Of a stretch of 64,000 bases of DNA, positions 8,093 to 17,945 are shown in pieces. The notes below the pieces were generated by a model that worked only from the letters and a program-made list of their open reading frames with translations, did no database searches and had not been told where the DNA came from. A program made the translations under genes and the position numbers. Each line of letters opens with the position of its first letter. The stretch's first letter is position 1. This DNA is from Actinopolyspora mzabensis. GTDB lineage: Bacteria; Actinomycetota; Actinomycetes; Mycobacteriales; Pseudonocardiaceae. The stretch is from positions 246,487 to 310,486 of the forward strand of contig NZ_FNFM01000007.1 of NCBI RefSeq assembly GCF_900101095.1. Reading direction: 5' to 3'.

Positions 8093-9145
8093 TCAGCCCA
8101 CCACGCGACGCATCCGGTTGACGGGGGCGATGTCGTCGTAGGGCACCACCTTGACCACCTGGCCGCTGGTGGGTGCGTGCACGGCCTTTCCGTTGCCCAC
8201 GTACATGGAGACGTGGCTGACCGGGCTGTAGTAGAAGATGAGATCGCCCGGCTGCAGCTGTGAGGCGGAGATCGGCTGCCCCACCTGTGCCTGGGCGCTG
8301 CTGGAACGCGGCAGGTCCACCCCGGCCTGGGCGTAGGCCCAGTACATCAGGCCCGAGCAGTCGAACTGGCTGGGCCCATCGGCCCCGTACACATAGGGCG
8401 ATCCCTGCTTGCCCAGCGCCGCCTGCACGGCACCGGAGGCCGAGCCGGCACCACCCGCGTACTCGTAGTTCGTCTGCCCACCACCGGTGTAGGCCTGTTC
8501 CTCCTCGGCGCTCAGCTCCGCGAGCTGCTCCTCGACCTCGGCGATCCGATCCTCCATCGCCGCCTTCTTCTCGGCGATCTCGTCCTGGAGTTTCTTCGCG
8601 TCGGCCTCGGCCTTGGCCGCTTGCTCCTTGGCCTGCTGGGCACGCTTCTTGGCGGCCTCGGCCTGCTGGGTGGCCTCGGAGAGTTCCGAGACCGCGTTCT
8701 GCTTGTCGCGAGCCAGTTCGTCCAGGATGGACGCCCGGTCGAGGAAGGCGTCCGGCGACTCGCTCGACAGCAGCGCCGAGATCTGGTTCATCCTGGAGCC
8801 CTGGTAGACGGACTTGGTCAGTTCGTCCACCTTGCCGCGGAACTGCTCCTCCTTGGTGTGGGCCTGTTGGAGGGTCTTCTTCGCTTCGGCGGCCTTTTTC
8901 TTCGCCTTCTCCAGGTCGGCGAGGCGGGCCTCGTGGTCGTCCTTGGCCCGTTTGTACTTCTCGGTGAGCTTCTCGGCCTTGTGGGAGAGATCCTGCAGCT
9001 GCTGAAGCGCCTCGGAACTGTTGTCGGGAAGTTCGGGGTCCGCCATGGCGGGTGCGGAGCTCACGGTGACGGCGGTGGCAACCGCCGTGGCCGTCAGTGC
9101 TCCCCGCATCGAGCGTTTGAGTGCGTGCGAGGCCACGTCGCGCAT
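8093..9145 (-). CDS. Secreted NlpC/P60 peptidoglycan endopeptidase (Rip-like)
   Basis: A 350-residue secreted cell-wall hydrolase. Residues 1-35 form a signal peptide ending APAMA. Residues about 45-218 are a long Lys/Glu/Ala-rich coiled coil that in relatives keeps the enzyme autoinhibited or docks it to partners. A Gly-rich linker follows, then the NlpC/P60 domain (about 236-350) with Cys263 (FDCSGLMYW), His311 (VSHVSMYVG) and His323 (AVHAPTSG). The family cleaves D-Glu--diaminopimelate bonds in muropeptides, with roles in cell separation. The ATG at 9145 is chosen because the signal peptide starts there and AAGGAG lies just upstream. It is at the Rv2190c position. The long upstream leader contains a candidate c-di-AMP riboswitch. 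Confidence 0.92.
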   Translation of the reverse strand: MRDVASHALKRSMRGALTATAVATAVTVSSAPAMADPELPDNSSEALQQLQDLSHKAEKLTEKYKRAKDDHEARLADLEKAKKKAAEAKKTLQQAHTKEEQFRGKVDELTKSVYQGSRMNQISALLSSESPDAFLDRASILDELARDKQNAVSELSEATQQAEAAKKRAQQAKEQAAKAEADAKKLQDEIAEKKAAMEDRIAEVEEQLAELSAEEEQAYTGGGQTNYEYAGGAGSASGAVQAALGKQGSPYVYGADGPSQFDCSGLMYWAYAQAGVDLPRSSSAQAQVGQPISASQLQPGDLIFYYSPVSHVSMYVGNGKAVHAPTSGQVVKVVPYDDIAPVNRMRRVVG

Positions 9146-9163
9146 TGCTCCTTCGTCCACTCG

Positions 9164-9329
9164 GTCGCCTTCCGGGAGAACGCTTCCGTAGCGAACGCGG
9201 GAATCCACCGGCGACGGCGGGCACGCGAGAACGACGTGCCGGCGCACCACCACGGTGCGGGCCGTTCGAGCCGACGGTGCGTCCGGGAGGATCCCCGGGC
9301 CGGCTCCCCCGACGAGCCGATCAGGCGAC
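9164..9329 (-). promoter_or_regulatory. Candidate ydaO-type (c-di-AMP) riboswitch leader of the NlpC/P60 gene
   Basis: Read on the minus strand, GTCGCC (9329-9324) can pair with GGCGAC (9169-9164), closing a 166-nt domain that ends 18 nt before the start codon. Just inside the 5' arm is a GGCTC/GAGCC hairpin whose loop is rich in G (GTCGGGG). A GGGGATCC section follows, then further hairpins, and a CTCCCGGAAGGCGAC 3' edge. This layout resembles the ydaO/yuaA class, which commonly precedes NlpC/P60 and Rpf genes in actinobacteria. The normally conserved CAGCTAAC segment is not recognisable, so this may be a divergent member or a different structured leader. Confidence 0.4.
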
Positions 9330-9487
9330 AACTCCGCGGAGCCACCCGGTTTGGGCAACTGATCGCCGCGAAGTCTCGGTTAGGTTACGAGAGGTCGCCC
9401 GCGCAGTCCAGAGCGGGGGGCGTAATACGACGGAATGTGATCAATTCATCTGACCGAGTGAGATTTTGCGCCACTGAACTTCCGGGA

Positions 9488-9517
9488 GGCGTAGATTTCT
9501 CGCGAAATCGCCACGCC
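9488..9517 (-). repeat. GATTTC/GAAATC palindromic hairpin, copy 1
   Basis: The core GATTTC-TCGC-GAAATC (read on the plus strand) is flanked by GGCGT and ACGCC arms. It lies 27 nt downstream of the stop of the leftward NYN gene. The same core occurs at 25433-25464 and 36330-36355. On the minus strand the loop reads GCGA, a GNRA tetraloop. A terminator role is likely. Confidence 0.55.
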
Positions 9518-9544
9518 GCCGGGCCCCGCCACGGAGACCTCCGG

Positions 9545-10939
9545 TCAGAGTGGATTGACACGCTCCAGGAGCGTGGCGGACGCCACCGCGTAAGCCCCTC
9601 TCCTACGCACCGAGGTGACCACTTCACGGTCGGAGGTGGCCACCACGAGCTGCCGCCCGGTGGGTTCGGCGTCGACCAGATCGCGGATCACGTCGTCGGC
9701 CTGGACGTCGGGCTCGCTGAACAGCACCCGCACCCCGCGCGGCCCCGTCCTGGGGACCGAGACGACGTTGGCCCCGTCGAAGACGACGGTCACCTCGGCA
9801 CCCGATCTGGCCGCCAGCACGGCCAGCTGGTGCGCCAGCCGGTCACGCTGCTCGGCCAGCGGGAGATCCGGATAACCGGTCTTGGTGACGTTGTAACCGT
9901 CCACGACCAGATGCACCGCGGGCAGCGCCAGCAGCCTGTCCAACGCCGCGACGTCCGGGACGTCCGAGGTGGCGGCGGTGTGGGCCCGAACCCCACCCAC
10001 GGTTTCCGCGGGCAACGGGCCGCCACCCGATTGCCCCCGTCTGGTGGGCCCCAGTTCACGCCGCAGACCGGCGATCGACCCCTCCAACGTGTCCAGCAAC
10101 AGGGACAACCTGACCTCGTCCCCTCGCCTGGCCTCCCGTGCGGACTGCTGTGCGGTCGCGGCCTCTCGGTCGGAACGCTCGGCCCTTGCGCGCTCGTCCG
10201 CCGCCCTGGCCCGGTCCCGGTCCCGCTCCGCGGTGAGCTCGGCCAGTTCGCGGTCCTTCTCCTCGACCACCCGCTCCACTTCGGCGTTGAGCCGCGCCAC
10301 CTCGTCCTTCTGTTCCTTCAACCGAACGCCCTGCTGGCGCAGCCGGTGGCGCAGCCGGTCGGCATCGGCGCTGTTGTGCTGTTCGGCCGAGCGCGCGAGC
10401 CGGTTGGCCTCCTCGAGCTCCCCGCGCAACCGCTCGTTGTCGGCGGCGAGTTTCTCCACGCGCGAGACCGCTGCGTCGTGCTGCTCGCGCAGCTTCCCCT
10501 GTTCCACGCGATGACCGATGAGCTCGACGTAGTGGGCGGCGGTGACGCTGTTGAGCAGCACGGCCGCCGTGGCCGCCCCCAACGGATCCACCTGCTGCTG
10601 TTCCAGCGCCGCGGGTTGTTTCCTGCGACACCAGTCCAGTACCGCCGCGCGGAACACCGCGGAGTCCCGTATCGCCGCCAGCAGGTCCGACTGGCCGAGT
10701 TTGGCGCGCTTCGCGGCGGCGAACCGCATGACGGGCCGCAACCGCATCGGGACGTCACCGGGGCGCATACCTCCGAGGGCGGCAGCGGCCAGCTCGGCTA
10801 TGCGGCCCCGCAACGGCCCGGGGAGCTCGTCCCAGTCGACGGAGGGCTCCTCGTGACTCGCGGTGAGGTCGCTCGCCGTCTCGGGACCCTCGTTGGCTGC
10901 TGGGGGGTCGACGTTGTCGCCCGATGTAGGCGGTATCAC
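9545..10939 (-). CDS. NYN-domain (YacP-like) protein with long coiled coil
   Basis: A 464-residue protein. Residues about 35-140 form a helical N-terminal domain. Residues about 150-270 are a continuous charged coiled coil rich in Arg and Glu. A Ser/Gly linker follows, then a C-terminal NYN/YacP domain starting HLVVDGYNVTKTGYP, with VVFDGAN, ADDVIRDLV and VATSDREV as the successive acidic motifs. YacP in Bacillus (Rae1) is a ribosome-associated endoribonuclease, so an RNA-cleaving role is plausible by family only. It has no signal peptide. It is divergent from the exonuclease/UvrC-like gene. A palindromic hairpin follows its stop. Confidence 0.8.
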   Translation of the reverse strand: MIPPTSGDNVDPPAANEGPETASDLTASHEEPSVDWDELPGPLRGRIAELAAAALGGMRPGDVPMRLRPVMRFAAAKRAKLGQSDLLAAIRDSAVFRAAVLDWCRRKQPAALEQQQVDPLGAATAAVLLNSVTAAHYVELIGHRVEQGKLREQHDAAVSRVEKLAADNERLRGELEEANRLARSAEQHNSADADRLRHRLRQQGVRLKEQKDEVARLNAEVERVVEEKDRELAELTAERDRDRARAADERARAERSDREAATAQQSAREARRGDEVRLSLLLDTLEGSIAGLRRELGPTRRGQSGGGPLPAETVGGVRAHTAATSDVPDVAALDRLLALPAVHLVVDGYNVTKTGYPDLPLAEQRDRLAHQLAVLAARSGAEVTVVFDGANVVSVPRTGPRGVRVLFSEPDVQADDVIRDLVDAEPTGRQLVVATSDREVVTSVRRRGAYAVASATLLERVNPL

Positions 10940-11152
10940 TCTTCCAGGCTAAGTGCTGCCCGTTCGAATACCCGCATCCGGCGGTTCCGGTGTCGCGTCC
11001 CGGCTGCTGCCGAGGTTCTCGGTACGCGCTCCGACGGTCGACCACCGAACGGGAACGGAACACGGCCACAGCACTGCACCACGCCGGCCCTCGATACTCC
11101 GGGAGCGGCCTGCCCACCGGCTGCCGGACGGGAGGGCATACCGTCGTGGTCG

Positions 11153-12868
11153 ATGAGCCGGTTGCCGCAGGACCCGCAGCTGTCCTTCGACGAACTGGGA
11201 CAGCCGCTGCAGGACGTCAGCTTCGTCGTGCTGGATCTGGAGACCACGGGCGGCCGCGGTTCCTCGGACGAGATCACCGAGATCGCGGCGGTCAAGGTGC
11301 GTGGTGGGCAAACCGTCGGCGAGTTCGCCACCCTGGTCAACCCCGGGCGGCCGATCCCACCGGGCATCGTGTCGATCACCGGTATCACCGACGCGATGGT
11401 CGCCGACGCACCCACGGTCACCTCGGTACTTCCCGCTTTTCTGGAATTCTGCGCGGGAAGCGCGCTGGTAGCCCACAACGCGAGCTTCGACACCGGATTC
11501 CTCCGGGCCGCGTGCGAACGCGCGGGACTGCACTGGCCCAAACCCCCGGTGGTGTGCACGGTCCGGTTGTCCCGTCGCGTGCTCTCCCGCGAGGAGACAC
11601 CTAACCACAAGCTCGCGACGCTCGCCCACGTCCTCGGTGCGCGAACCGCACCGCGACACCGCGCACTGGACGATGCTCGGGCCACAGTGGACGTGTTGCA
11701 CGCCCTGCTGGAGCGGGTCGGCACACACCACGTGTACTCACTCGAGGACCTGCTCGACTACCTGCCGGAAGTGACCCCGCAGCAACGGCGCAACCGCACG
11801 CTGGCCGAAGGGCTGCCGGACACACCCGGTGTGTACCTCTTCCGCGGCCCGAACGAGGAGGTGCTCTACATCGGCACCGCCACCAACCTGCGCAGACGGG
11901 TGCGTCAGTACTTCACCGCCGGGGAGCGACGCGGTCGGATCCGCGAAATGGTGGCGCTGGCGCACCGGGTCGAACACGTGGAGTGCACGCACGCACTGGA
12001 AGCCGAGGTTCGGGAGCTGCGGCTGCTGGAGGCACACCAGCCGCGCTACAACCGGCGCTCCAAGTTCCCCCGAGCGGTCTGGTGGGTCTCGCTCACCGAG
12101 GAGGTGTTCCCCCGGCTGACCATCACCCGGAAACCGAAGCCCGCCGCGTTGGGGCCGTTCCGCAGCAGGAACACGGCCAGGAACGCGGTGGAGGCACTGC
12201 AGGACGCCACACCGTTACGCAGCTGCACCGATCGCATCCCGGTGACGGGCTCCCGGCAGCGCCCCTGCGCCGCCCATGAGATGGGGCGCTGCGGGGCACC
12301 GTGCGTCGGGTACGAGGGGGTGGCCGAGTACGAAGCACACGTGGTGCCCGTCCGGGAGGTGCTGGCGGGCAGCGGCGACTCCGCGCTGCGAAGGCTGCGG
12401 ACGACGATCGAGGAACTGGCCGAGGCACGGCGCTTCGAGGACGCGGCGACACATCGGGACAGGCTGGTCGAACTCGTCCGAGCCCTGGACCGTGGACAGC
12501 GGCTGGCCGCGCTGGCGGCGATACCGGAGCTCGTGGCGGCGCGGCCGGACGGCTCCGGCGGCTGGCTGTTCGCGGTGCTCCGGCACGGCAGGCTGGCCTC
12601 GGCCGGAACGGCTCCGCGCGGGACCGCACCGATGCCGGTGGTGGACCGGCTCCAGGCCGCGGCCCAGACCGTGTTACCGGGGCCGGGCCCGCTGCGGGAC
12701 GCCCCGGTGGACGAGCTGGGGGCGGTCTACCGCTGGCTCACCGCCGAGGACTCGCGCATGGTGCGCTGCGAGGTTCCCTGGGCCGAACCAGCAGGTGCCG
12801 CGGGAAGCTGGCGCGAGTGGGCGAAAGCGGCAGCGACGGCTCGCACACCCTACGAGGGAGCGGACTGA
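11153..12868 (+). CDS. DEDDh exonuclease fused to a UvrC/Cho-like GIY-YIG nuclease
   Basis: A 571-residue fusion. The N-terminal 190 residues are a DnaQ-like 3'-5' exonuclease with Exo I VVLDLETTG, Exo II VAHNASFDTGFL and Exo III HRALDDARAT. A GIY-YIG endonuclease domain starts at LPDTPGVYLFRG and continues with VLYIGTATNLRRRV. A UvrC-like Cys/His segment (CAAHEMGRCGAPC) and a helical UVR-like motif (ARRFEDAATHRDRL) follow. The C-terminal RNase H-like half of true UvrC is absent. This is the Rv2191 arrangement, thought to act in DNA repair; a UvrC-independent incision role like E. coli Cho is inference. The ATG at 11153 is the best start, though its GGAGG lies rather far upstream. Confidence 0.88.
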   Translation: MSRLPQDPQLSFDELGQPLQDVSFVVLDLETTGGRGSSDEITEIAAVKVRGGQTVGEFATLVNPGRPIPPGIVSITGITDAMVADAPTVTSVLPAFLEFCAGSALVAHNASFDTGFLRAACERAGLHWPKPPVVCTVRLSRRVLSREETPNHKLATLAHVLGARTAPRHRALDDARATVDVLHALLERVGTHHVYSLEDLLDYLPEVTPQQRRNRTLAEGLPDTPGVYLFRGPNEEVLYIGTATNLRRRVRQYFTAGERRGRIREMVALAHRVEHVECTHALEAEVRELRLLEAHQPRYNRRSKFPRAVWWVSLTEEVFPRLTITRKPKPAALGPFRSRNTARNAVEALQDATPLRSCTDRIPVTGSRQRPCAAHEMGRCGAPCVGYEGVAEYEAHVVPVREVLAGSGDSALRRLRTTIEELAEARRFEDAATHRDRLVELVRALDRGQRLAALAAIPELVAARPDGSGGWLFAVLRHGRLASAGTAPRGTAPMPVVDRLQAAAQTVLPGPGPLRDAPVDELGAVYRWLTAEDSRMVRCEVPWAEPAGAAGSWREWAKAAATARTPYEGAD

Positions 12869-12884
12869 CCCGAATCCGGAACCC

Positions 12885-13307
12885 CTATTCGGACAGGTCA
12901 CCGCTGGTGACCACACGCGTCGGGCGCAGGAACACCGCGAGCTGGCCGGGCCCCGCGATTTTGCCCGCCACTCGTTCCACTTTGCCCTCGGCCACGTAAC
13001 GGGTGGCGACAGCGGTGGCGACCCGGAGAACCTCACCGTGCTCCGCCGTGGTCTCGGCGGTGCCCTGAACCTGCACGAAAGTACGGCCACTCTGCTCGTC
13101 GACACACATCGTCAGCCGCGGGTCCCGTGCCATGGCCGTCCCCTTGGCACTGTCGGCGGCCGTGTTGAACACGATCCGGTCGCCGTCCACGGCGAACCAC
13201 ACCGGCACCACCAGCGGTCTGCCATCGGCCCCCAGGTAACCGACCTTGCCGGTACGTCCCCCTTCGTCGAGGAAGGAACGGACCCTGCCCGAAGTGATCG
13301 TCGTCAT
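12885..13307 (-). CDS. PPOX-fold (F420/FMN-dependent) oxidoreductase
   Basis: A 140-residue split-barrel flavin/deazaflavin-binding protein of the pyridoxamine 5'-phosphate oxidase-like superfamily. Recognisable sections are GRTGKVGYLGADGRPLVVPV, the strand DRIVFNTAADSAKG, and the segment RDPRLTMCVDE. Small single-domain members of this size in actinobacteria are often F420-dependent reductases, but the cofactor cannot be settled from sequence. The start is the ATG at 13307, after which the barrel begins at once. It converges on the exonuclease fusion with a gap of 16 bp. It lies beyond the terminator of the qcr operon, so it is not part of that operon. Confidence 0.8.
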   Translation of the reverse strand: MTTITSGRVRSFLDEGGRTGKVGYLGADGRPLVVPVWFAVDGDRIVFNTAADSAKGTAMARDPRLTMCVDEQSGRTFVQVQGTAETTAEHGEVLRVATAVATRYVAEGKVERVAGKIAGPGQLAVFLRPTRVVTSGDLSE

Positions 13308-13387
13308 GATTCCCACAGTAGTGCCGCGGTACCACTCGGGCACGCCGCACGGCACCGGGTCCGCACCGGAGCGAGCCGAACGAGAAA

Positions 13388-13420
13388 CGTCCCGGGGGTG
13401 TGGGAACCACCCCCGGGACG
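13388..13420 (-). terminator. Terminator of the qcrCAB operon
   Basis: A perfect 13-bp stem (CGTCCCGGGGGTG against CACCCCCGGGACG) with a 7-nt loop, starting 28 nt after the qcrB stop codon on the minus strand. Confidence 0.8.
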
Positions 13421-13447
13421 GGTACTCACGGATTCGGCGCCGCGAGG

Positions 13448-15133
13448 TCACTCCTCCGGTTCGCGAGCCCTGCCACCGACGAGCTCGCCCCGCTCGGACT
13501 CCTCGTGCTCGGCGGGCTCCTCCTCCGAGGTGACCGCGTGCTCCTCCGCCCGAGCGTGCTCCAGCGCGGCGGTCTCCACCGAGGGGTCCGGCTTGAGCCA
13601 GCCGCCCTCGACGGGCCTGCCCGCTGCACCGAGCTTGTTCATCTTCTTCGGCACCGGCGCACCCTGGTACTCCAGCTCCTCGGGGTGACCGTGGTCGTCC
13701 ACCGGCCCGAGCGGCTGGTGCACCTCGACGAACTCACCGTGCGGCAGCCGCTTGATGATGCCGGTCTCGATGCCGTGCTCCAACACCTGGCGGTCGGACT
13801 TCTGCAGCCCGATGCAGATGCGGTAGGTGATGAAGTAGGCGATGGGCGGAGCGATCAACAGCCCGATCCTGCCGATCCAGGTCATGGCGTTCAACGAGAT
13901 GTCGAACATGAACGCGATGATGTCGTTGGCACCCGAGATCATCAGGACCGAGAAGAACGTCAGCGCCATCATGCCCAGGCTGGTACGCACCGGAACGTCA
14001 CGCGGACGCTGCAGCAGGTTGTGGTGCGCCTCGTCCCCGCTGAGCTTGCGCTCTATGAGCGGGTAGGCGAGCGCCACGGTGAATATCATTCCCATGAACA
14101 GCACCGTCGGGAAGAACACCGCGGGGAGCGTGTACTCGCCCCACAGGTAGACCTCCCAGGCCGGCCAGAGCCGGCTGGAACCGTCGGTCCAGATCATGTA
14201 CCAGTCGGGCTGCGAGGCCGCCGAGACCTGCGAGGCGTTGTACGGACCCAGGTGCCAGATCGGGTTGATCTGGAAAACGCCGCCCATGATGGCGGTCACG
14301 CCGGTGACGACGGCGAAGAAGCCACCCGCCTTGGTCGCGAACACCGGCAGGATCCGCACGCCGACGACGTTGGTCTCCTTGCGGCGCACCCCGGGGAACT
14401 GGGTGTGCTTCTGGTACCAGACCAGCGCCAGGTGCACCGCGATCAGTCCGAGGATGATCCCGGGCAACAGGAAGATGTGCATCATGTAGAAGCGCGGGAT
14501 CAGCTCGGTACCGGGGAACTCCCCGCCGAACAGGATCCAGTGGATCCAGGTGCCGACGACGGGGACGGACATGGTGATCCCCGAGGCGATCCGCACACCG
14601 GTGCCGGACAGCAGGTCGTCCGGCAGCGAGTAGCCGGTGAAGCCCTCGAACATGCCGAGGATGAACAGCAGGATGCCGATCATCCAGTTGGTCTCCCGAG
14701 GACGCCGGAAGGCGCCGGTGAAGAAGATCCGCAGCATGTGGGCCACGATCGAGGCCATGAACAGCAGTGCTGCCCAGTGGTGCACCTGCCTGGCGAACAT
14801 TCCGCCCCGCACCTCGAAGGAGATGTCCAGCGCGCTGGCGAACGCGCGGGACATCTCGATGCCGCGCAGGTTGGTGTAGGCCCCCTGGTACTGCACCTCG
14901 GCCATCGAGGGGTCGAAGAAGAACGCCAGGTAGGTACCGGTCAGCAGCAGCAGGATGAAGGTGTAGAGCGCCACCTCGCCGAGCAGGAACGACCAGTGCG
15001 TCGGGAACACCTTGTTGATCTGCCGACGCAGGCCCGGCGCTACCTGGAACCGTTTGTCGACCTCGTCGGCCTGCTGACCGGCGGCGCGCTGCAACGCGCC
15101 CTCCGGCTTGGTCGGGGTAGTGATAGAACTCAT
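13448..15133 (-). CDS. qcrB: Cytochrome bc1 (bcc) complex cytochrome b subunit
   Basis: A 561-residue menaquinol-cytochrome c reductase cytochrome b. It carries the two b hemes and both quinone sites of complex III in the plasma membrane. Two pairs of heme-ligand histidines spaced by 14 are seen in helix B ([14 protein letters not shown]) and helix D ([17 protein letters not shown]). The Qo-site motif is PDWY. After the last helices there is a long hydrophilic, acidic tail of about 120 residues, typical of actinobacterial QcrB. The start codon overlaps the qcrA stop (ATGA), showing translational coupling. It is the last gene of qcrC-qcrA-qcrB and is followed by a strong terminator. Confidence 0.97.
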   Translation of the reverse strand: MSSITTPTKPEGALQRAAGQQADEVDKRFQVAPGLRRQINKVFPTHWSFLLGEVALYTFILLLLTGTYLAFFFDPSMAEVQYQGAYTNLRGIEMSRAFASALDISFEVRGGMFARQVHHWAALLFMASIVAHMLRIFFTGAFRRPRETNWMIGILLFILGMFEGFTGYSLPDDLLSGTGVRIASGITMSVPVVGTWIHWILFGGEFPGTELIPRFYMMHIFLLPGIILGLIAVHLALVWYQKHTQFPGVRRKETNVVGVRILPVFATKAGGFFAVVTGVTAIMGGVFQINPIWHLGPYNASQVSAASQPDWYMIWTDGSSRLWPAWEVYLWGEYTLPAVFFPTVLFMGMIFTVALAYPLIERKLSGDEAHHNLLQRPRDVPVRTSLGMMALTFFSVLMISGANDIIAFMFDISLNAMTWIGRIGLLIAPPIAYFITYRICIGLQKSDRQVLEHGIETGIIKRLPHGEFVEVHQPLGPVDDHGHPEELEYQGAPVPKKMNKLGAAGRPVEGGWLKPDPSVETAALEHARAEEHAVTSEEEPAEHEESERGELVGGRAREPEE

Positions 15134-16329
15134 GAATTCCGCTCCCAGTAAGCCGGGCCGATCGGCTCGATGAAGTCGCTTCGCGCCACGAAGTATCCTT
15201 CCTCGTCCACGGTGATCGGCAGCTGCGGCAGCGCCCGTGTCGCCGGCCCGAAAACGGGCTTGGCGTAGCTGTTGGCCACGTCGAACTGCGACTGGTGGCA
15301 GGGGCAGAGCAACCTGCCGGTCTGCGCCTCGTACAGCGAGGTGGGACAGCCCAGGTGGGTACAGATCTTCGAGTAGGCGTAGTAGTCGCCGTAGTTGAAG
15401 TTCTCCTGGCCCTTGCGCTCCACCGGTGAGTCACCCGGCCGCAACCGGATCAGCATGGTCGGATTGTCGGAACGGCGCAACGCGTGCAGCAACGCTTCCT
15501 CGTTGTGCCGTTCGGACTCGCGGAACGGGAAGACCGTCTCGAAACCGCCCGGCGCGAGGTCCTGCGGCCGCACCAGCGAGATGTCGTGCGGATCGCCGGT
15601 GTTTCGCCGCAGGTAGACCTTCTCGCCGTTGGTCTGCAACCACCCGGTGTGTTGCAGCGAGTCCGCACCGGTCTCCGCCCAGGGGTTCTTGACCATGCCA
15701 CCGAGCACGAGCACCCCGGTTCCCAACCCGAAGGCACCCGCGCCGAAACCCGCGGTCCGCTTGATCATGGAACGCCGCGCGATGGTGCTGCGCTCTCCCG
15801 CGTCCGCGAGCTCCGCGACGGTGGTCTGCCGGTCCAGTTCGGAGGAGCCGTGCCCGTCGTGTCGCTGCTGCACCGCCGTCTCGTGCGGCATGAACTTCTT
15901 GGAGTACAGGATGGCGCCGATGCCCACCGCCAGGATCGACAGCCCTAGGAAGAAACCGATCAGCGGGTTGTACAGCGAGTACAGGAAGTGTCCCCGCTCG
16001 TCGACGAGCGGATTGACGTAGCGCCACGGCCAGAAGACGAACACGCCGATGAAGGCGAGTGCCGACAGTCCGGCCAGGGAGAACCAGGCCGCCACCGCAC
16101 GCTCGGCGCGCCGCTCGGCTCGGGTCCCCTTCACCGGCCACGGGTCGGGATACTCGACGAGCTCGACGTCGTCCTGGGCCAGTCCGAGCCGGACCTTCTC
16201 GTCCCGGCTCATCTCGGCGAGTTCGGCCTCGGTCGGGCGAGCGCCCTCGTTCCCGGCCGCTTGCTCGCCGGAGGTGTTTTCCTCGTCGTGCTGTCCGCTG
16301 CTGTGTTCGTTCATATCCCGCTCACTCAT
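15130..16329 (-). CDS. qcrA: Rieske iron-sulfur subunit of the bcc complex
   Basis: A 399-residue Rieske protein. The N-terminal ~80 residues are acidic and hydrophilic. Two transmembrane helices follow, then a third hydrophobic segment preceded by a twin-arginine-like [16 protein letters not shown]. The C-terminal domain holds the [2Fe-2S] ligands CTHLGC and CPCHQS. In Streptomyces this topology needs Sec for the first two helices and Tat for the last helix plus the folded cluster domain; the same is expected here. The start at 16329 overlaps the qcrC stop by ATGA, preferred over an upstream in-frame ATG at 16347. It passes electrons from menaquinol to the diheme cytochrome c. Confidence 0.96.
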   Translation of the reverse strand: MSERDMNEHSSGQHDEENTSGEQAAGNEGARPTEAELAEMSRDEKVRLGLAQDDVELVEYPDPWPVKGTRAERRAERAVAAWFSLAGLSALAFIGVFVFWPWRYVNPLVDERGHFLYSLYNPLIGFFLGLSILAVGIGAILYSKKFMPHETAVQQRHDGHGSSELDRQTTVAELADAGERSTIARRSMIKRTAGFGAGAFGLGTGVLVLGGMVKNPWAETGADSLQHTGWLQTNGEKVYLRRNTGDPHDISLVRPQDLAPGGFETVFPFRESERHNEEALLHALRRSDNPTMLIRLRPGDSPVERKGQENFNYGDYYAYSKICTHLGCPTSLYEAQTGRLLCPCHQSQFDVANSYAKPVFGPATRALPQLPITVDEEGYFVARSDFIEPIGPAYWERNS

Positions 16330-17132
16330 GCCCTGGCTCCGATCCACAGCGTGAGGCCGACGAGACTACCCAACCCGATGACCCAGGCCACAACCGTCTC
16401 CGGACCGGGGCCGTAACCGCCGAGCGCGTTGCCGCCGGGGTTGTTGTTGCCGTCGGTCACCGACTTCACGTAGGCGATGATGTCCTTCTTCTCGTCGGGT
16501 GTGAGCTGGCGCTCGGAGAACTTGGGCATGTTCGCCGGCCCGGTCTCCATCGCCTCGTAGATCTGCTTCTCGGACGCGGGATCCAGGTTCGGGGCGTACT
16601 TGCCCGAGGAAAGCGCGATACCGCGTCCGGTGAAGTTGTGACAGGAAGCGCAGTTCAGCCGGAACAACTCCGCACCGCGTGCGGGGTCGTCCCCTTGGAG
16701 CTGCTCACCCGTTTCAGCCGGCTGCTCTGGCCCACCGCCGACGGCCTGCACGTACGCGGCCAGTGCCTGGATCTCCTCCTCGGAGTACTTCGGAGGCTTG
16801 CGCTGTGCCTGCGCCTCCTGCCGCATCAACGGCATCCGCCCACTGGAGACCTGGAAGTGCACGGACGCACCACCGACACCGATCAGGCCTGGGCCCCGAT
16901 CCTCAACGCCCTGCAGGTTCTCGCCATGGCAAGTGATGCAGGCATTGTTGTAGATCTCCTTACCCTGCCTGATCAGTGCCGGGTCCTCGGCCGCGGTGGC
17001 GGTCTGCGGCTCGGGGAGCAGCACGCTGTACAGGCCGCCCGCCGCCACCAAGGCGATCCCGAGCGCCAGCACACCCGAAAGCCGTCGCCGGAACTTGGAA
17101 CCCGCGCGGTTGCGTTTCTTGTTGGTGGTCAT
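16326..17132 (-). CDS. qcrC: Diheme cytochrome c subunit of the bcc complex
   Basis: A 268-residue membrane-anchored diheme cytochrome c. There is an N-terminal anchor helix after a Lys/Arg-rich start. Two c-type heme motifs follow, CITCH and CASCH, about 95 residues apart, and a C-terminal transmembrane helix ends the protein. Axial Met candidates are in the MPLMRQE and MPKFSERQ segments. In actinobacteria this protein replaces both cytochrome c1 and a soluble cytochrome c, passing electrons directly to the aa3 oxidase in a supercomplex. It is the first gene of the operon, 116 bp downstream of ctaE on the same strand, so co-transcription with ctaE is possible. Confidence 0.96.
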   Translation of the reverse strand: MTTNKKRNRAGSKFRRRLSGVLALGIALVAAGGLYSVLLPEPQTATAAEDPALIRQGKEIYNNACITCHGENLQGVEDRGPGLIGVGGASVHFQVSSGRMPLMRQEAQAQRKPPKYSEEEIQALAAYVQAVGGGPEQPAETGEQLQGDDPARGAELFRLNCASCHNFTGRGIALSSGKYAPNLDPASEKQIYEAMETGPANMPKFSERQLTPDEKKDIIAYVKSVTDGNNNPGGNALGGYGPGPETVVAWVIGLGSLVGLTLWIGARA

Positions 17133-17248
17133 GAGTGCGCAAAACCCTTGCTGTCATGTTCGGGGCGGTTCAGCGGCAACAACATCACGCTCTGACTGAT
17201 CGCCTAGCTGCCTACCCATGGCTCTGTCGCGACATCCTCGCCGCCGCG

Positions 17249-17860
17249 TCACGGCACCAGATAGATGACCATGAACAGGCCGATCCACACGATGTCGACG
17301 AAGTGCCAGTAGTACGACACGACGATCGAGGCCACCGCCTGGGCCGGTGTGAACTTGCTCATCCTGGTGCGGATCATCAGGATCACGAAGGCGACCAGTC
17401 CGCCGATCACGTGCAGACCGTGGAAGCCCGTGGTCATGTAGAACACCGTGCCGAACGCCGAGCTGGCCATCGTGGTGTGGTGCTCGGTGATCAGCGTGTG
17501 GTACTCCCCCGCCTGGCCCAGCACGAAGATGGTGCCCATGGCGAGCGTGAGCATGTACCAGCGGCGAAGGCCGTAGACGTCACCGCGCTCCGCCGCGAAC
17601 ACACCCCACTGGCAGGTGAACGAAGAGGCCACCAGAATCACAGTGAAGGGTAGGGCGTAGGCCACGTTGAGTTCGGCGGGCGGCGGCGGCCAGGGTCCCT
17701 CGTTCTGGGCCTTCACCGTGAAGAACATGGCGAAGAGCCCGGCGAAGAACATCAGCTCGCTGGCCAACCAAACGATGGTGCCCACGCTGACCATGTTCGG
17801 CCGGTTCAGCGAGTGCACGCGTTGACTGATTGAGGGCGCTGCCGTTGTCACGCGACGCAT
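17249..17860 (-). CDS. ctaE: Cytochrome c oxidase subunit III
   Basis: A 203-residue aa3-oxidase subunit III with five hydrophobic helices, as usual for the actinobacterial short form. Typical sections are [33 protein letters not shown] and the C-terminal [19 protein letters not shown]. It lies upstream of and in line with qcrC-qcrA-qcrB, the standard actinobacterial arrangement for the bcc-aa3 supercomplex. Subunits II (ctaC) and IV (ctaF) are 4-5 kb away. Subunit I is not in the window, as in mycobacteria. The start is the ATG at 17860; its promoter must lie in the 85 bp shared with the divergent unknown gene. Confidence 0.95.
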   Translation of the reverse strand: MRRVTTAAPSISQRVHSLNRPNMVSVGTIVWLASELMFFAGLFAMFFTVKAQNEGPWPPPPAELNVAYALPFTVILVASSFTCQWGVFAAERGDVYGLRRWYMLTLAMGTIFVLGQAGEYHTLITEHHTTMASSAFGTVFYMTTGFHGLHVIGGLVAFVILMIRTRMSKFTPAQAVASIVVSYYWHFVDIVWIGLFMVIYLVP

Positions 17861-17945
17861 TATGTCGCGAACGATTTCGGGGCGCCCGGTCGGGTCCGCC
17901 GCAGCGCCGTCCGCCCACTACGAGACCGACGGGAGGTTACCCCAC

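Noticed and set aside
8621..11152. A very long rightward open frame (1415 codons) extending the exonuclease fusion upstream
   Set aside because: Its first 844 codons run antisense to the NlpC/P60 and NYN genes, which have clear domains. The real gene begins at 11153.
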